Part shown: in pieces, positions 1-6,681 of the stretch | Position numbering within the stretch: position 1 is the stretch's first letter | Layout of the letters: each line of letters starts with the position of its first letter | NCBI GenBank assembly: GCA_030428695.1 | Contig: JAUIEM010000218.1 | Span: 1-16,481 of the forward strand | Direction: 5' to 3' | Length of the DNA stretch: 16,481 nucleotides | From: a bacterium | GTDB lineage: Bacteria; Planctomycetota; J058; JAJDCP01 | Notes under the pieces: model-generated | What the model saw: the letters and a program-made list of their open reading frames with translations, nothing else | Told to the model about the DNA's origin: nothing | Databases searched by the model: none | Position numbers and translations under genes: made by a program

Positions 1-1248
1 GGGCCGGACCGGACGTGGGGGTGGAGGAGCGGGGGCGAGCTGGCCGGCACCGCGCTGCCGATCCTCGCCTGCGACCTCGACCCGGCCGACCCCCTGCCGG
101 CGGCCTTCTACGCGCTGCCCTGCCTGCGGGCCGTGCGCCTGGCCTGCAAGGTCGGCAGCGCGCGGCGCATCCGCGCGCTCGAGCGCTTCGCTCGCATCGA
201 CGAGCTCGATTTGCACGCCTGCAGGCTCGAGCCCGAGGCGGCGCGGGAGCTGCCGCGCGGGCTGCGGGTGCTGCGCGGGGGCTACACCCTGAGCGGTGCG
301 CAGCTGGCGGCCGCAGGGCCGCTGCCCGCCCTCGAGGAGCTGTTCGCGAGCGGCCTGGAGCTGTCGGACGCGGGCCTCGCCAGCCTGGCGGGCAGCCCGC
401 GCCTGCGGCGGCTCGAGCTCACGCGGGCGCAAGGCTTCAGCGGCGCGGGCTTCGCATCCCTCGCGGAGACCTCCCTCGCCGACCTGCGGCTGGGGCAGAG
501 CGGCATCGAGGACCCCGCGCTCCCCGCCATCGCCCGGCTGACCGGCCTGCGGAGGCTCGATCTCCGCCGCTGCGAGGGGCTGAGCTCGACGTCCTACCGT
601 CACCTCGGGACGCTGAAGGCGCTGCGGAAGCTCGCGATCGGGGGCGCGCACAATGGCGGGATGCAGGGCGTCGACACCAGGGGGATGCAGGGGCTGGTCG
701 GGCTCGAGGCTCTCGAGGAGCTGAGAATCGCTTCCCGCAAGCTGACCGACCCGGGCCTGAAGAAGCTCGCCTCGCTGGTCGGGCTGCGCGCGTTGGACCT
801 GACGGACTGCCGCGCCCTCACCGGGCGCACGCTGCCGCCGCTGCCGCGGCTCCGCCGGCTCGACCTGACCGACTGCGTGAAGACGACGGACGCGTGCCTC
901 GCGCGGCTGCAGGGCATGCCCGCGCTCGAGGAGCTCAACCTGACGAGCTGCGCCCTGGTCACCGATGCGGGCCTGGAGGTGCTGGGCTCGCTGCCGCGCC
1001 TGCGACGCCTGGACCTCAGCTACTGCGTCGGGCTGAGCGCGGCCTGCCTGCCGCGCATCGAGGCGCTCCCCGCGCTCGAGCTCCTGACCGTCGAGGTGGC
1101 CCGCCTCGACGAGGCCGCCCAGGAGCGGGTCAAAGCGATCGAGACGCTGACACAGCTGCGTTTCACCCGGACCGCGGAGTACAGCAAGGCCGCGTTTCCG
1201 GTCGTGCTGCCCGGCTGCAAGCCCGGCGAGTTCATCCGCCAGCGCTAG
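1..1248 (+). CDS. Leucine-rich-repeat protein, F-box/cysteine-containing LRR type (5' partial)
   Basis: The reading frame is open to the left edge of the window with no ATG, GTG or TTG before a GTG at 133, and the residues before 133 already look like LRR sequence, so the true start lies outside. The visible 415 residues hold roughly a dozen repeats of about 24-26 residues with the pattern LxxLxLxxCxxLTDxxLxxLxxL; examples are LRALDLTDCRALTG, LRRLDLTDCVKTTD, LEELNLTSCALVTD and LRRLDLSYCVGLSA. This is the cysteine-containing LRR subtype of F-box/AMN1-like proteins, a protein-binding solenoid. No catalytic domain, signal peptide or membrane segment is visible in this part. The last 35 residues leave the repeat pattern. 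It is followed after 20 bp by the 341-aa gene on the same strand, so it is probably the first visible gene of a three-gene operon. The binding partner is unknown. Confidence 0.85.
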   Translation, partial: GPDRTWGWRSGGELAGTALPILACDLDPADPLPAAFYALPCLRAVRLACKVGSARRIRALERFARIDELDLHACRLEPEAARELPRGLRVLRGGYTLSGAQLAAAGPLPALEELFASGLELSDAGLASLAGSPRLRRLELTRAQGFSGAGFASLAETSLADLRLGQSGIEDPALPAIARLTGLRRLDLRRCEGLSSTSYRHLGTLKALRKLAIGGAHNGGMQGVDTRGMQGLVGLEALEELRIASRKLTDPGLKKLASLVGLRALDLTDCRALTGRTLPPLPRLRRLDLTDCVKTTDACLARLQGMPALEELNLTSCALVTDAGLEVLGSLPRLRRLDLSYCVGLSAACLPRIEALPALELLTVEVARLDEAAQERVKAIETLTQLRFTRTAEYSKAAFPVVLPGCKPGEFIRQR

Positions 1249-1268
1249 CGCCGGCGAGGAGGTTCGCG

Positions 1269-2294
1269 ATGACGGAAGATCGGAGCCGCGCCCGCTGGTC
1301 GGCCTGGTTCGCCCGGGCCCTGCGCTACCGCACGGCCGCCAGACAGGAGCGACGGAAGCTCGACGCCCAGCGCGACGTGTACGCCGTGCAGAGGGTCTCC
1401 TACGACGGCCCCGGCGCCGTCACCCTGCTCGCCGCCCGCAACTACGAGGAGTGCGGGCGCTGTCTGCTCGCGCACGAGGACCTGCACGCCCGGTACCTGC
1501 AGGACCTGTTCGGGAGCTTCCCGAGCCGCCGCGCGCTCGCGCTGCTCGAGGACGGGCTGCCCGCAGGTTTCGACGCTTTCAGGGATCTCCCGAAGCTGCT
1601 CCCGCAGATCGAGCACCTGCCCGAAGAGCTGGCCTCCTGCCTCGCGGAGTGGAGCGACGACGACTACGAGGGCGGCTACTGCAGCGTGGCCAAGCTCCCC
1701 TACGACGCGTTCTACGGGCTCGAGGCCCTGGCCGGGGACGGTACCCCCGAAGAGCGCGGGCAGCGCCTCGCCGACGCGCTGCTCGGCGGCGTGCGCGAGA
1801 TCTACGCGCTGTACTTCAGCCAGGGTCTGCACGATGCGCGGGCGGCATTCGTCCCGGCGCAGTCCGCCCTGGACTGTGTCGATGTGCTGTTCGACGAGGC
1901 CTGGGTGCCCTTCACCCGCGCCTTCCTCTGCTACGCCCAGCTGTTCGACTCCGGGGTCGATGCGAGCCACAGCCTCGAGGACTACTTCGACGCGACCCTC
2001 GGCACGTTCAAGATCGAGCGGCCGGACGACCCCTACACCCGGGCCTCGCGCAAGTACGCCCGGACGCTGCGCGGGGGGAAGTTCGCCTTCGAGGTCGAGG
2101 GCCGCTTCGCGGACGCGCTGCGCGAGGGCTTCGAGCGCGACGAGCTGCGGCCCCTGTTCCGGGAGAACCGCCGCTACGTGCAGAAGATCTTCACGGACCG
2201 CTACTACTGTTTCACCAAGGACTTGAGCTTCCGCGCGGCGGGGACCGGGCGCCTCGAGCTCGGAGACTTGCGCTTCTCGGAGGACAGCCCATGA
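1269..2294 (+). CDS. Unrecognised 341-aa cytosolic protein, middle gene of LRR operon
   Basis: The start is fixed by a strong GAGGAGG ribosome site at 1256-1262, six bases before the ATG. I do not recognise a family. The N-terminus (about residues 1-35) is basic and rich in Arg and Trp. The rest is an acidic, aromatic-rich, mostly helical-looking globular protein, with patches such as EWSDDDYEGGYC and FTDRYYCFTKDLSF. There is no signal peptide, membrane segment, nucleotide-binding loop or recognisable catalytic motif. It lies 20 bp after the LRR gene and shares ATGA (2291-2294) with the next gene, so the three are very likely co-transcribed and the last two translationally coupled. The open frame extends far upstream, but that part is the +2 frame of the LRR gene and is Arg/Ala/Pro-rich nonsense. 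Confidence 0.8.
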   Translation: MTEDRSRARWSAWFARALRYRTAARQERRKLDAQRDVYAVQRVSYDGPGAVTLLAARNYEECGRCLLAHEDLHARYLQDLFGSFPSRRALALLEDGLPAGFDAFRDLPKLLPQIEHLPEELASCLAEWSDDDYEGGYCSVAKLPYDAFYGLEALAGDGTPEERGQRLADALLGGVREIYALYFSQGLHDARAAFVPAQSALDCVDVLFDEAWVPFTRAFLCYAQLFDSGVDASHSLEDYFDATLGTFKIERPDDPYTRASRKYARTLRGGKFAFEVEGRFADALREGFERDELRPLFRENRRYVQKIFTDRYYCFTKDLSFRAAGTGRLELGDLRFSEDSP

Positions 2295-2638
2295 CGATGC
2301 CGAACGCGACAGGACTTCGACTGCAGGTGGAGATCAACGGCGAGGCCCGAACGGTCGGCGGCGTCCCGGGCTTCGGGGTTCTCTCCGCCACGGTGTCGTG
2401 GGTCACGCGAGGCCCGCGTCGGCTTCCTCCGGGAATGGAGGGCCGGGACGATGAGGGGGCGGAGATCGCCTTCGGCGGCCTGGACTCGAGCACCGGGCTG
2501 CACCGGCGGTGGCTGCGCCAGAAGCTGCAGGCGGGGGACACGGTGACGATCCGCGTCCTGCCGAGCGGCGCGTACGATCCGCCGGTCGAGGAGTTCTCTC
2601 TGGGCCGTAAGGAAGGCTCCGTCCCCGACGAGTCCTGA
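2291..2638 (+). CDS. Small 115-aa beta-rich protein of unknown function, coupled to the 341-aa gene
   Basis: The ATG overlaps the upstream stop codon as ATGA, and GGAGGA at 2279-2284 gives a good ribosome site six bases away. The protein reads as a small beta-rich domain with alternating strands: LRLQVEINGEARTVGG (about 9-24), FGVLSATVSWVTR (about 28-40), AEIAFGGLDSSTGLHRRWL and then LQAGDTVTIRVLPSG (about 80-94). From memory, similar short proteins with GVLSAxVSWV, GGLDS and GDxVTIRV blocks occur as uncharacterised genes in planctomycetes and myxobacteria, but I cannot name a family. It has no signal peptide or membrane segment. Its small size and coupling to a larger unknown gene would suit an accessory, inhibitor or immunity role; that is inference only. 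It converges on the deaminase gene with 27 bp between the stops. Confidence 0.78.
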   Translation: MTMPNATGLRLQVEINGEARTVGGVPGFGVLSATVSWVTRGPRRLPPGMEGRDDEGAEIAFGGLDSSTGLHRRWLRQKLQAGDTVTIRVLPSGAYDPPVEEFSLGRKEGSVPDES

Positions 2639-2665
2639 GCTGAGCTGCCGCCGATCGGGGGCCCG

Positions 2666-3568
2666 TCAGCGCCGGAACGCCGCCGCGTGCCCGCAGGCGA
2701 TCGCGCGGCGCAGGCCGGCTTCGTCCACGCCCTCGATGCGCAGCGCCCGGCGGTGCTCTTCGGGGGCGTCGACCGCCGAAAACAGCGTGTTGTCGGTGTT
2801 GATGCAGACCGGGATGCCGCGCTCCAGCCAGCGCCCGAGGGGATGCGCCGCGAGGGCGGGGATCGCGCCGGTCTGCAGGTTCGAGGTCGGGCAGGCCTCG
2901 AGGGTGACGCCGCGCGCGAGGACGAGCTCGACCAGCGCCGGGTCCTCGAGCAGGGTGGTGCCGTGGCCGATGCGGGTCGCGCCGAGCACCTCGATCGCGG
3001 TGCGGATCTCCGCCGCCGGCCGGCCTTCCCCGGCGTGCACCGTGCGCCCGATGCCGAGCTCCCGGGCGCGGCGGTAGGGCCCGGCGTAGTCTTCCAGGCG
3101 CCAGCTGTCGCCCGGGGTCGGGCCGCCGGCGAGGTCGATGCCGACGACGGCGGGGAAGCGCGCCGCGAGGGTGACGTGGCCGGCGAGCACCTCCGGAGCT
3201 TCCCCGTACAGCCCGCACAGGATCAGCCCCGCCCGCCCGGCGACACCCTCGCAGGCGGCCGCGACGATGTCCTCCGCCGGGGCGCCGCGATGGAGCTGGG
3301 GGGCGAAGCGGATCTCGAGGGTCGTCACCCCCTCGGCGGCGGCGTCCTCGCAGATCTCCCGGGCGACGCGGCGCACCGCCTCCGGCTCCTGCAGCAGCGA
3401 GAGCGTGAAGCCGAAGCAGGCGAGGGCGGCCTCGAGGCCCATGCCGGGGAAGAAGCCGAGGGGCGTGGGAAGCTCCAGGCCGCGGGCGGCGGCGAGCTCG
3501 GCGACCGTCGCGCGGCGCAGGGAGCCGTCGAGGTGGCGGTGCAGGTCGGGCAGGGGCGGAAGCTCCAT
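2666..3568 (-). CDS. Adenosine deaminase family protein
   Basis: This 300-aa cytosolic protein has the zinc-dependent amidohydrolase signature of adenosine/adenine deaminases, which convert adenosine to inosine and ammonia in purine salvage. Visible motifs, in order: DLHRHLDGS with H10 and H12 as metal ligands; HAGEG with H178 (metal) and E181 (proton shuttle); RIGHG with H202 (catalytic); CPTSN at 226-230; and INTDN with D259 as the metal Asp. The second Asp of the usual TDD motif, which contacts the purine N7 in mammalian ADA, is Asn260. I recall TDN from actinobacterial ADAs, so activity is likely kept. Length is slightly short for the family (about 330-350). It lies nine bases after the crotonase stop, so the two are probably one transcript. 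Substrate could be adenosine, adenine or a modified nucleoside; motifs alone do not decide. Confidence 0.88.
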   Translation of the reverse strand: MELPPLPDLHRHLDGSLRRATVAELAAARGLELPTPLGFFPGMGLEAALACFGFTLSLLQEPEAVRRVAREICEDAAAEGVTTLEIRFAPQLHRGAPAEDIVAAACEGVAGRAGLILCGLYGEAPEVLAGHVTLAARFPAVVGIDLAGGPTPGDSWRLEDYAGPYRRARELGIGRTVHAGEGRPAAEIRTAIEVLGATRIGHGTTLLEDPALVELVLARGVTLEACPTSNLQTGAIPALAAHPLGRWLERGIPVCINTDNTLFSAVDAPEEHRRALRIEGVDEAGLRRAIACGHAAAFRR

Positions 3569-3577
3569 CGCGGCCCC

Positions 3578-4372
3578 CTACTCCGGGTCGACGAACAGCG
3601 GCGCGCGCCGGGCGAAGGCGGCGGCGACCGCCTCGAGCTGGTTCGGGCTGCCGAGCAGCGGGCGTTGGAGCGCGGTCTCCAGGGCCAGGGCCGCCCGTGG
3701 AGACAAGCCGGGCGCCTCGTTCAGCAGCCGCTTGGCCGCGCGGACCGCGTGGGGGGAGCGGGACGCGATCTGGCCGGCCGTCTCGAGGGCGGCCGCCAGG
3801 GGATCCTCACACACCCGGCTGGCGAGCCCGAGCCGCACGGCCTCGGCGCCGTCGAGCACGCGCGCGCTGAAGATCAGCTCGCGGGCGACGTCGTCGCGGA
3901 CCAGCCGGAGCAGCGTCTGCGTGGTCGCCATGTCGGGGATCAGGCCGTACTTCACCTCCATCAACGACAGCTTCGCGTCGGCGGTGACGTAGCGCAGATC
4001 GGCGCCGAGCGCGATCTCCATTCCGCCCCCGAGGGCTGCGCCGTGGATGGCCGCGATGACCGGCATCGGCAGGTCGCGCCAGCCGAGCACGGCCTGCTGG
4101 GCGCGGTTCGCGACCGCCTCCCCGCGCTCGAGCAGGCGCTCGATCGCCGTCGGGCCGGCTTCCGCGAAGGCGAGGAAGTCGAGCCCGGCGGAGAAGACGG
4201 GCCCCGCCCCGGACAGCACGACCGCGCGGATGTCGCGCCGCGCGCGCAGCTCCTCGCTGCAGGCACACAGCGCCTCGAACATCGCCGGGTCGAGGCCGTT
4301 GCGTTTCTCGGGCCGGGCGAGCAGGACACGGGCAATCGCCCCGTCGACGCTCAGCTGGACGCGCTCTGCCAT
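3578..4372 (-). CDS. Crotonase (enoyl-CoA hydratase/isomerase) family protein
   Basis: A 264-aa protein of normal crotonase length. The CoA/oxyanion-hole segments are FSAGLDF (60-66) and HGAALGGGMEIALGADLRY (110-128). Both catalytic glutamates of enoyl-CoA hydratase have equivalents: E119 (GGGME, rat E144) and E139 (LMEVKYG, rat E164). An aspartate in GLIPDM (D147) also matches the third acidic residue of delta3,5-delta2,4-dienoyl-CoA isomerases. It could therefore be a hydratase or a dienoyl-CoA isomerase acting on unsaturated fatty acyl-CoAs in beta-oxidation. The start is supported by AGGAGG (complement of 4381-4386), eight bases upstream. It is the first gene of a pair with adenosine deaminase; no biochemical link between the two is obvious. 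Confidence 0.9.
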   Translation of the reverse strand: MAERVQLSVDGAIARVLLARPEKRNGLDPAMFEALCACSEELRARRDIRAVVLSGAGPVFSAGLDFLAFAEAGPTAIERLLERGEAVANRAQQAVLGWRDLPMPVIAAIHGAALGGGMEIALGADLRYVTADAKLSLMEVKYGLIPDMATTQTLLRLVRDDVARELIFSARVLDGAEAVRLGLASRVCEDPLAAALETAGQIASRSPHAVRAAKRLLNEAPGLSPRAALALETALQRPLLGSPNQLEAVAAAFARRAPLFVDPE

Positions 4373-4400
4373 CGGAGGGTCCTCCTGGTGTTATGGGGGG

Positions 4401-4406
4401 ATCGTA
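4401..4406 (-). promoter_or_regulatory. Extended -10 promoter element for the crotonase-deaminase operon
   Basis: On the minus strand the sequence CTGGTACGAT places a TACGAT -10 hexamer behind a TGG, matching the TGn extended -10 form. Transcription would begin about 20-25 bases before the crotonase ATG, leaving room for its AGGAGG site. No good -35 is visible, which an extended -10 can tolerate. This is a prediction by eye. Confidence 0.35.
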
Positions 4407-4463
4407 CCAGATGCAGCGCGGAGGGCGCCATGCGCGCGGGGGTGTCGGTTCCCGGCCAACGAC

Positions 4464-4536
4464 GGGAGGGGGTGACCCCTCCCCTACCTCGGTGTGTGCG
4501 TTCTCTCCGGGGCAAGGGCGGGGTCTACCCCCGCCC
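4464..4536. repeat. Two similar GC-rich hairpins in the divergent spacer (REP-like pair)
   Basis: The 270-bp spacer between the crotonase (minus) and the peptidase (plus) holds two short palindromes. The first is GGGAGGGG (4464-4471), loop GTGA, CCCCTCCC (4476-4483). The second is GGGCGGGG (4516-4523), loop TCTAC, CCCCGCCC (4529-4536). Both have perfect 8-bp stems, small loops and nearly the same sequence (GGGxGGGG), 52 bp apart. Neither is followed by a T-run and both lie upstream of genes, so they are not classical terminators. They look like a pair of repetitive extragenic palindromes. Copies elsewhere in the genome cannot be seen here. Confidence 0.5.
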
Positions 4537-4642
4537 GCCGGATCGGAACAGACTCAGGCTGAGGTCAAGAGGAGCGACCCCGACGACCCAACTTTCCGCG
4601 GCCCGGTCCGTAGAGTCTGCACACGAACCCCCGGAGGAACCG

Positions 4643-5899
4643 ATGCGCGCCATCATCCCGCTCTCCCTGCTGCTCGCCTGTCTGCCCGTCTGCGGACAGG
4701 ATGCCCTGGAGACGATCACCGCCGATGAGCTGCTCGAGCACATCCAGTACCTGTCCGACGACGCCCTCGAAGGCCGCGACTCCGGCTCGGAGGGCGAGCG
4801 CCTCGCGGCGGCGTACATCGTCGAGGCCTTCGAGGCGCTGGGATTGACGCCCGCGGGCACCGACGGCACCTGGTTCCAGCCCTTCGAGGTCGACGGCCTC
4901 GACGCCCGCAACGTCGTCGGCCTGCTCGAGGGCAGCGACCCGGAGCTGAAGGATGAGGTCGTCGTGATCGGCGGCCACTACGACCACGTCGGCCACGGCC
5001 ACTTCGGCAGCCGCTGGGGCGCCGACGGGGCGGGGCTGATCCACAACGGGGCGGACGACAACGCGAGCGGCACCGCCGCGGTCCTCGAGATCGCGGAGGC
5101 CTTCGTCGAGGGCGGCCTGCGGCCTTCCCGCAGCCTGCTGTTCATCCTCTTCAGCGGCGAGGAGCGCGGCCTGGTCGGCAGCCAGCACTTCGTCGCCCAT
5201 CCGACCGTCGAGCACACGATGGTCGCGATGCTCAACCTCGACATGGTCGGCCGCGGCGAGGGCGTCGGCCGCTTCATGGTCAACGGCACCCGCACCGCCC
5301 GGGAGTTCCCCGCGCTGGTCGCCGAGCTCGCCGAGACCCACGGCTGCGAGCCGTCGACGCTCGGCTTCGGGGTCGCCCCGAGCGACAACACCAGCTTCTA
5401 CCGGCAGCGCATCCCGGTGCTGTTCCTGACCACCGGCACCCACCCCGAGTACCACGGCCCCGACGACGACTGGCCGCTGATCAACACCGCCAACTGCGAG
5501 GCCCTGACCCGCTACGCCTGCGCCCTCACCATGCGCCTCGCGGAGGGGCCGCGGCCGCGCTTCCAGTGGGCCGAGCTGAAGGCCCGCTCGTACCTCGACG
5601 GGCTGCGCTATCTGCTCCGCGAGCAGCTGCAGGGCTCCGAGGAAGCACAGGACGCCTGGCTCGGCGTGCGGGTCGACGACGGGCTGCGCCTGAGCGAGGT
5701 GGTCGAGGGCTCGCCGGCGGCCGCGGCCGGATTGCGGACGGGCGACCGGCTGCGGACGGTCGACGGCGCGGCGCTGGAGGACTTCGCCGGCCTGCGCGAC
5801 GCGGTGCGCGCCCGTGCGCCCGGCCAGCTTCTGCTCCTCGGCATCGAGCGCGAGGGCGCGGAGCTCGCCGTCGAGGTGCGGCTCGGGGCGCGCCCGTAG
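4643..5899 (+). CDS. Secreted M28 family zinc metallopeptidase with C-terminal PDZ domain
   Basis: The start is supported by GGAGGA at 4633-4638. The 418-aa product begins with a signal-peptide-like segment (MRAIIPLSLLLACLPVCGQ), so it is probably exported to the periplasm or beyond. The M28 (aminopeptidase Y/Aap type) di-zinc site is complete: GGHYDHVG with H112 and D114 (orienting), NGADDNASG with D139 (bridging), SGEERGL with E173 (general base) and E174 (ligand), NLDMVGR with D200, and EYHGPDDDW with H271. Residues about 336-415 form a PDZ-like domain (LGVRVDDG, GSPAAAAGLRTGDRLRTVDG), which may bind substrate C-termini or tether the enzyme. The opening region HIQYLSDDALEGRDSGSEG is typical of this subfamily. 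It would release N-terminal amino acids from peptides. It is monocistronic and converges on the HEAT-like gene with seven bases between stops. Cys17 in LPVC is not a convincing lipobox. Confidence 0.92.
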   Translation: MRAIIPLSLLLACLPVCGQDALETITADELLEHIQYLSDDALEGRDSGSEGERLAAAYIVEAFEALGLTPAGTDGTWFQPFEVDGLDARNVVGLLEGSDPELKDEVVVIGGHYDHVGHGHFGSRWGADGAGLIHNGADDNASGTAAVLEIAEAFVEGGLRPSRSLLFILFSGEERGLVGSQHFVAHPTVEHTMVAMLNLDMVGRGEGVGRFMVNGTRTAREFPALVAELAETHGCEPSTLGFGVAPSDNTSFYRQRIPVLFLTTGTHPEYHGPDDDWPLINTANCEALTRYACALTMRLAEGPRPRFQWAELKARSYLDGLRYLLREQLQGSEEAQDAWLGVRVDDGLRLSEVVEGSPAAAAGLRTGDRLRTVDGAALEDFAGLRDAVRARAPGQLLLLGIEREGAELAVEVRLGARP

Positions 5900-5906
5900 C
5901 GGCTAG

Positions 5907-6656
5907 CTAATCCTCGGCCGCGTCATCCTTCGGGGTGCCGGGCGTGCGCGCGAGCAGGGTGCGGGCGAAGCCGACCAGGGTGTCGCCCGGCTCTTCGTCG
6001 ATCACCGCCTCGGCGACCCGCTTGAGCTCGTCGTCCTCGGGGTCGGTGTCGGCCTGCACCAGGCCGAGCAGGGCGACGGTGCGCATGTCCGGGCTGTCGG
6101 TGGTGTCGCCCGCGATGCTCCGGGCGACCTCGACGTAGCGCTCGGGGTCGAGCCCGCTCAGACACGAGCTGGACAGCCGCCGCGCGGTCAGGTCTTCGGC
6201 CGGATCGGCGAGGATGCGGGCGAAGATGTCGACGGAGTCGGCGTCCGCCCCGAGGCACTTCAGGGCCGCGTGCTGGGCGACGTCGTTCGGCGGGCTCGCC
6301 GCGTACTGCCGGGCGATCGGGTAGACGCCGGCGTGCAGGTCGAGGCTGAGGTAGTGCAGGGCGTCCTCGGGCGGCACGAAGGCCTGCGCCGGATCCTCAA
6401 GCCCCTCGATCAGCCGCTTCTGGGTCGGCCGGTCCTTCTGCAGGCAGAGGGTGTCGAGCACCTGCGACTGCAGCGCGCCCCCGCCGTTCTCCGAGGCCGC
6501 GCGCAGGGCGACGGTGTAGTCGGGGATGTGGGGATGGAAGCTGCCGTCGGTGAAGCGCAGCAGGCGCAGCTGCTGCAGGGTCTCCAGGCGCACATCGTCC
6601 GGCTCGGCGGGGTCGGCGAGGCGCTGGATCAGCTCTTCGATCGTCGCTTGCGGCAT
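5907..6656 (-). CDS. HEAT-like helical repeat protein, last gene of the copper cassette
   Basis: This 249-aa soluble protein is built of paired amphipathic helices about 30-40 residues long (for example DVRLETLQQLRLLRF, SQVLDTLCLQ, NDVAQHAALKCLGAD, LTARRLSSSCLSGL and MRTVALLGLVQAD). That is the look of divergent HEAT/armadillo-type repeats, which act as protein-binding scaffolds. No enzyme motif, signal peptide or membrane segment is seen. A GGAG ribosome site lies six bases upstream of the ATG. It follows the tyrosinase stop by 25 bp and is surely co-transcribed with it. The SCO-like gene two positions upstream carries its own helical N-terminal domain of similar style, hinting at a shared partner. 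A chaperone or adaptor role for the tyrosinase is inference. The C-terminus is acidic and probably disordered. Confidence 0.78.
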   Translation of the reverse strand: MPQATIEELIQRLADPAEPDDVRLETLQQLRLLRFTDGSFHPHIPDYTVALRAASENGGGALQSQVLDTLCLQKDRPTQKRLIEGLEDPAQAFVPPEDALHYLSLDLHAGVYPIARQYAASPPNDVAQHAALKCLGADADSVDIFARILADPAEDLTARRLSSSCLSGLDPERYVEVARSIAGDTTDSPDMRTVALLGLVQADTDPEDDELKRVAEAVIDEEPGDTLVGFARTLLARTPGTPKDDAAED

Positions 6657-6681
6657 GGCGGGCTCCGTGTTCGGGGCGAGG

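Noticed and set aside
15..1268. Long open frame continuing upstream from the 341-aa gene
   Set aside because: It overlaps the LRR gene in another frame, is Arg/Ala/Pro-rich without pattern, and a strong GAGGAGG site marks the start at 1269.
2687..4642. Upstream extension of the M28 peptidase frame
   Set aside because: It is antisense to the deaminase and crotonase genes; the signal peptide and GGAGGA site fix the start at 4643.
4643..4699. Lipoprotein signal (LPVC) at the peptidase N-terminus
   Set aside because: Pro at -2 and Val at -1 do not fit the lipobox; an ordinary Sec signal is more likely.
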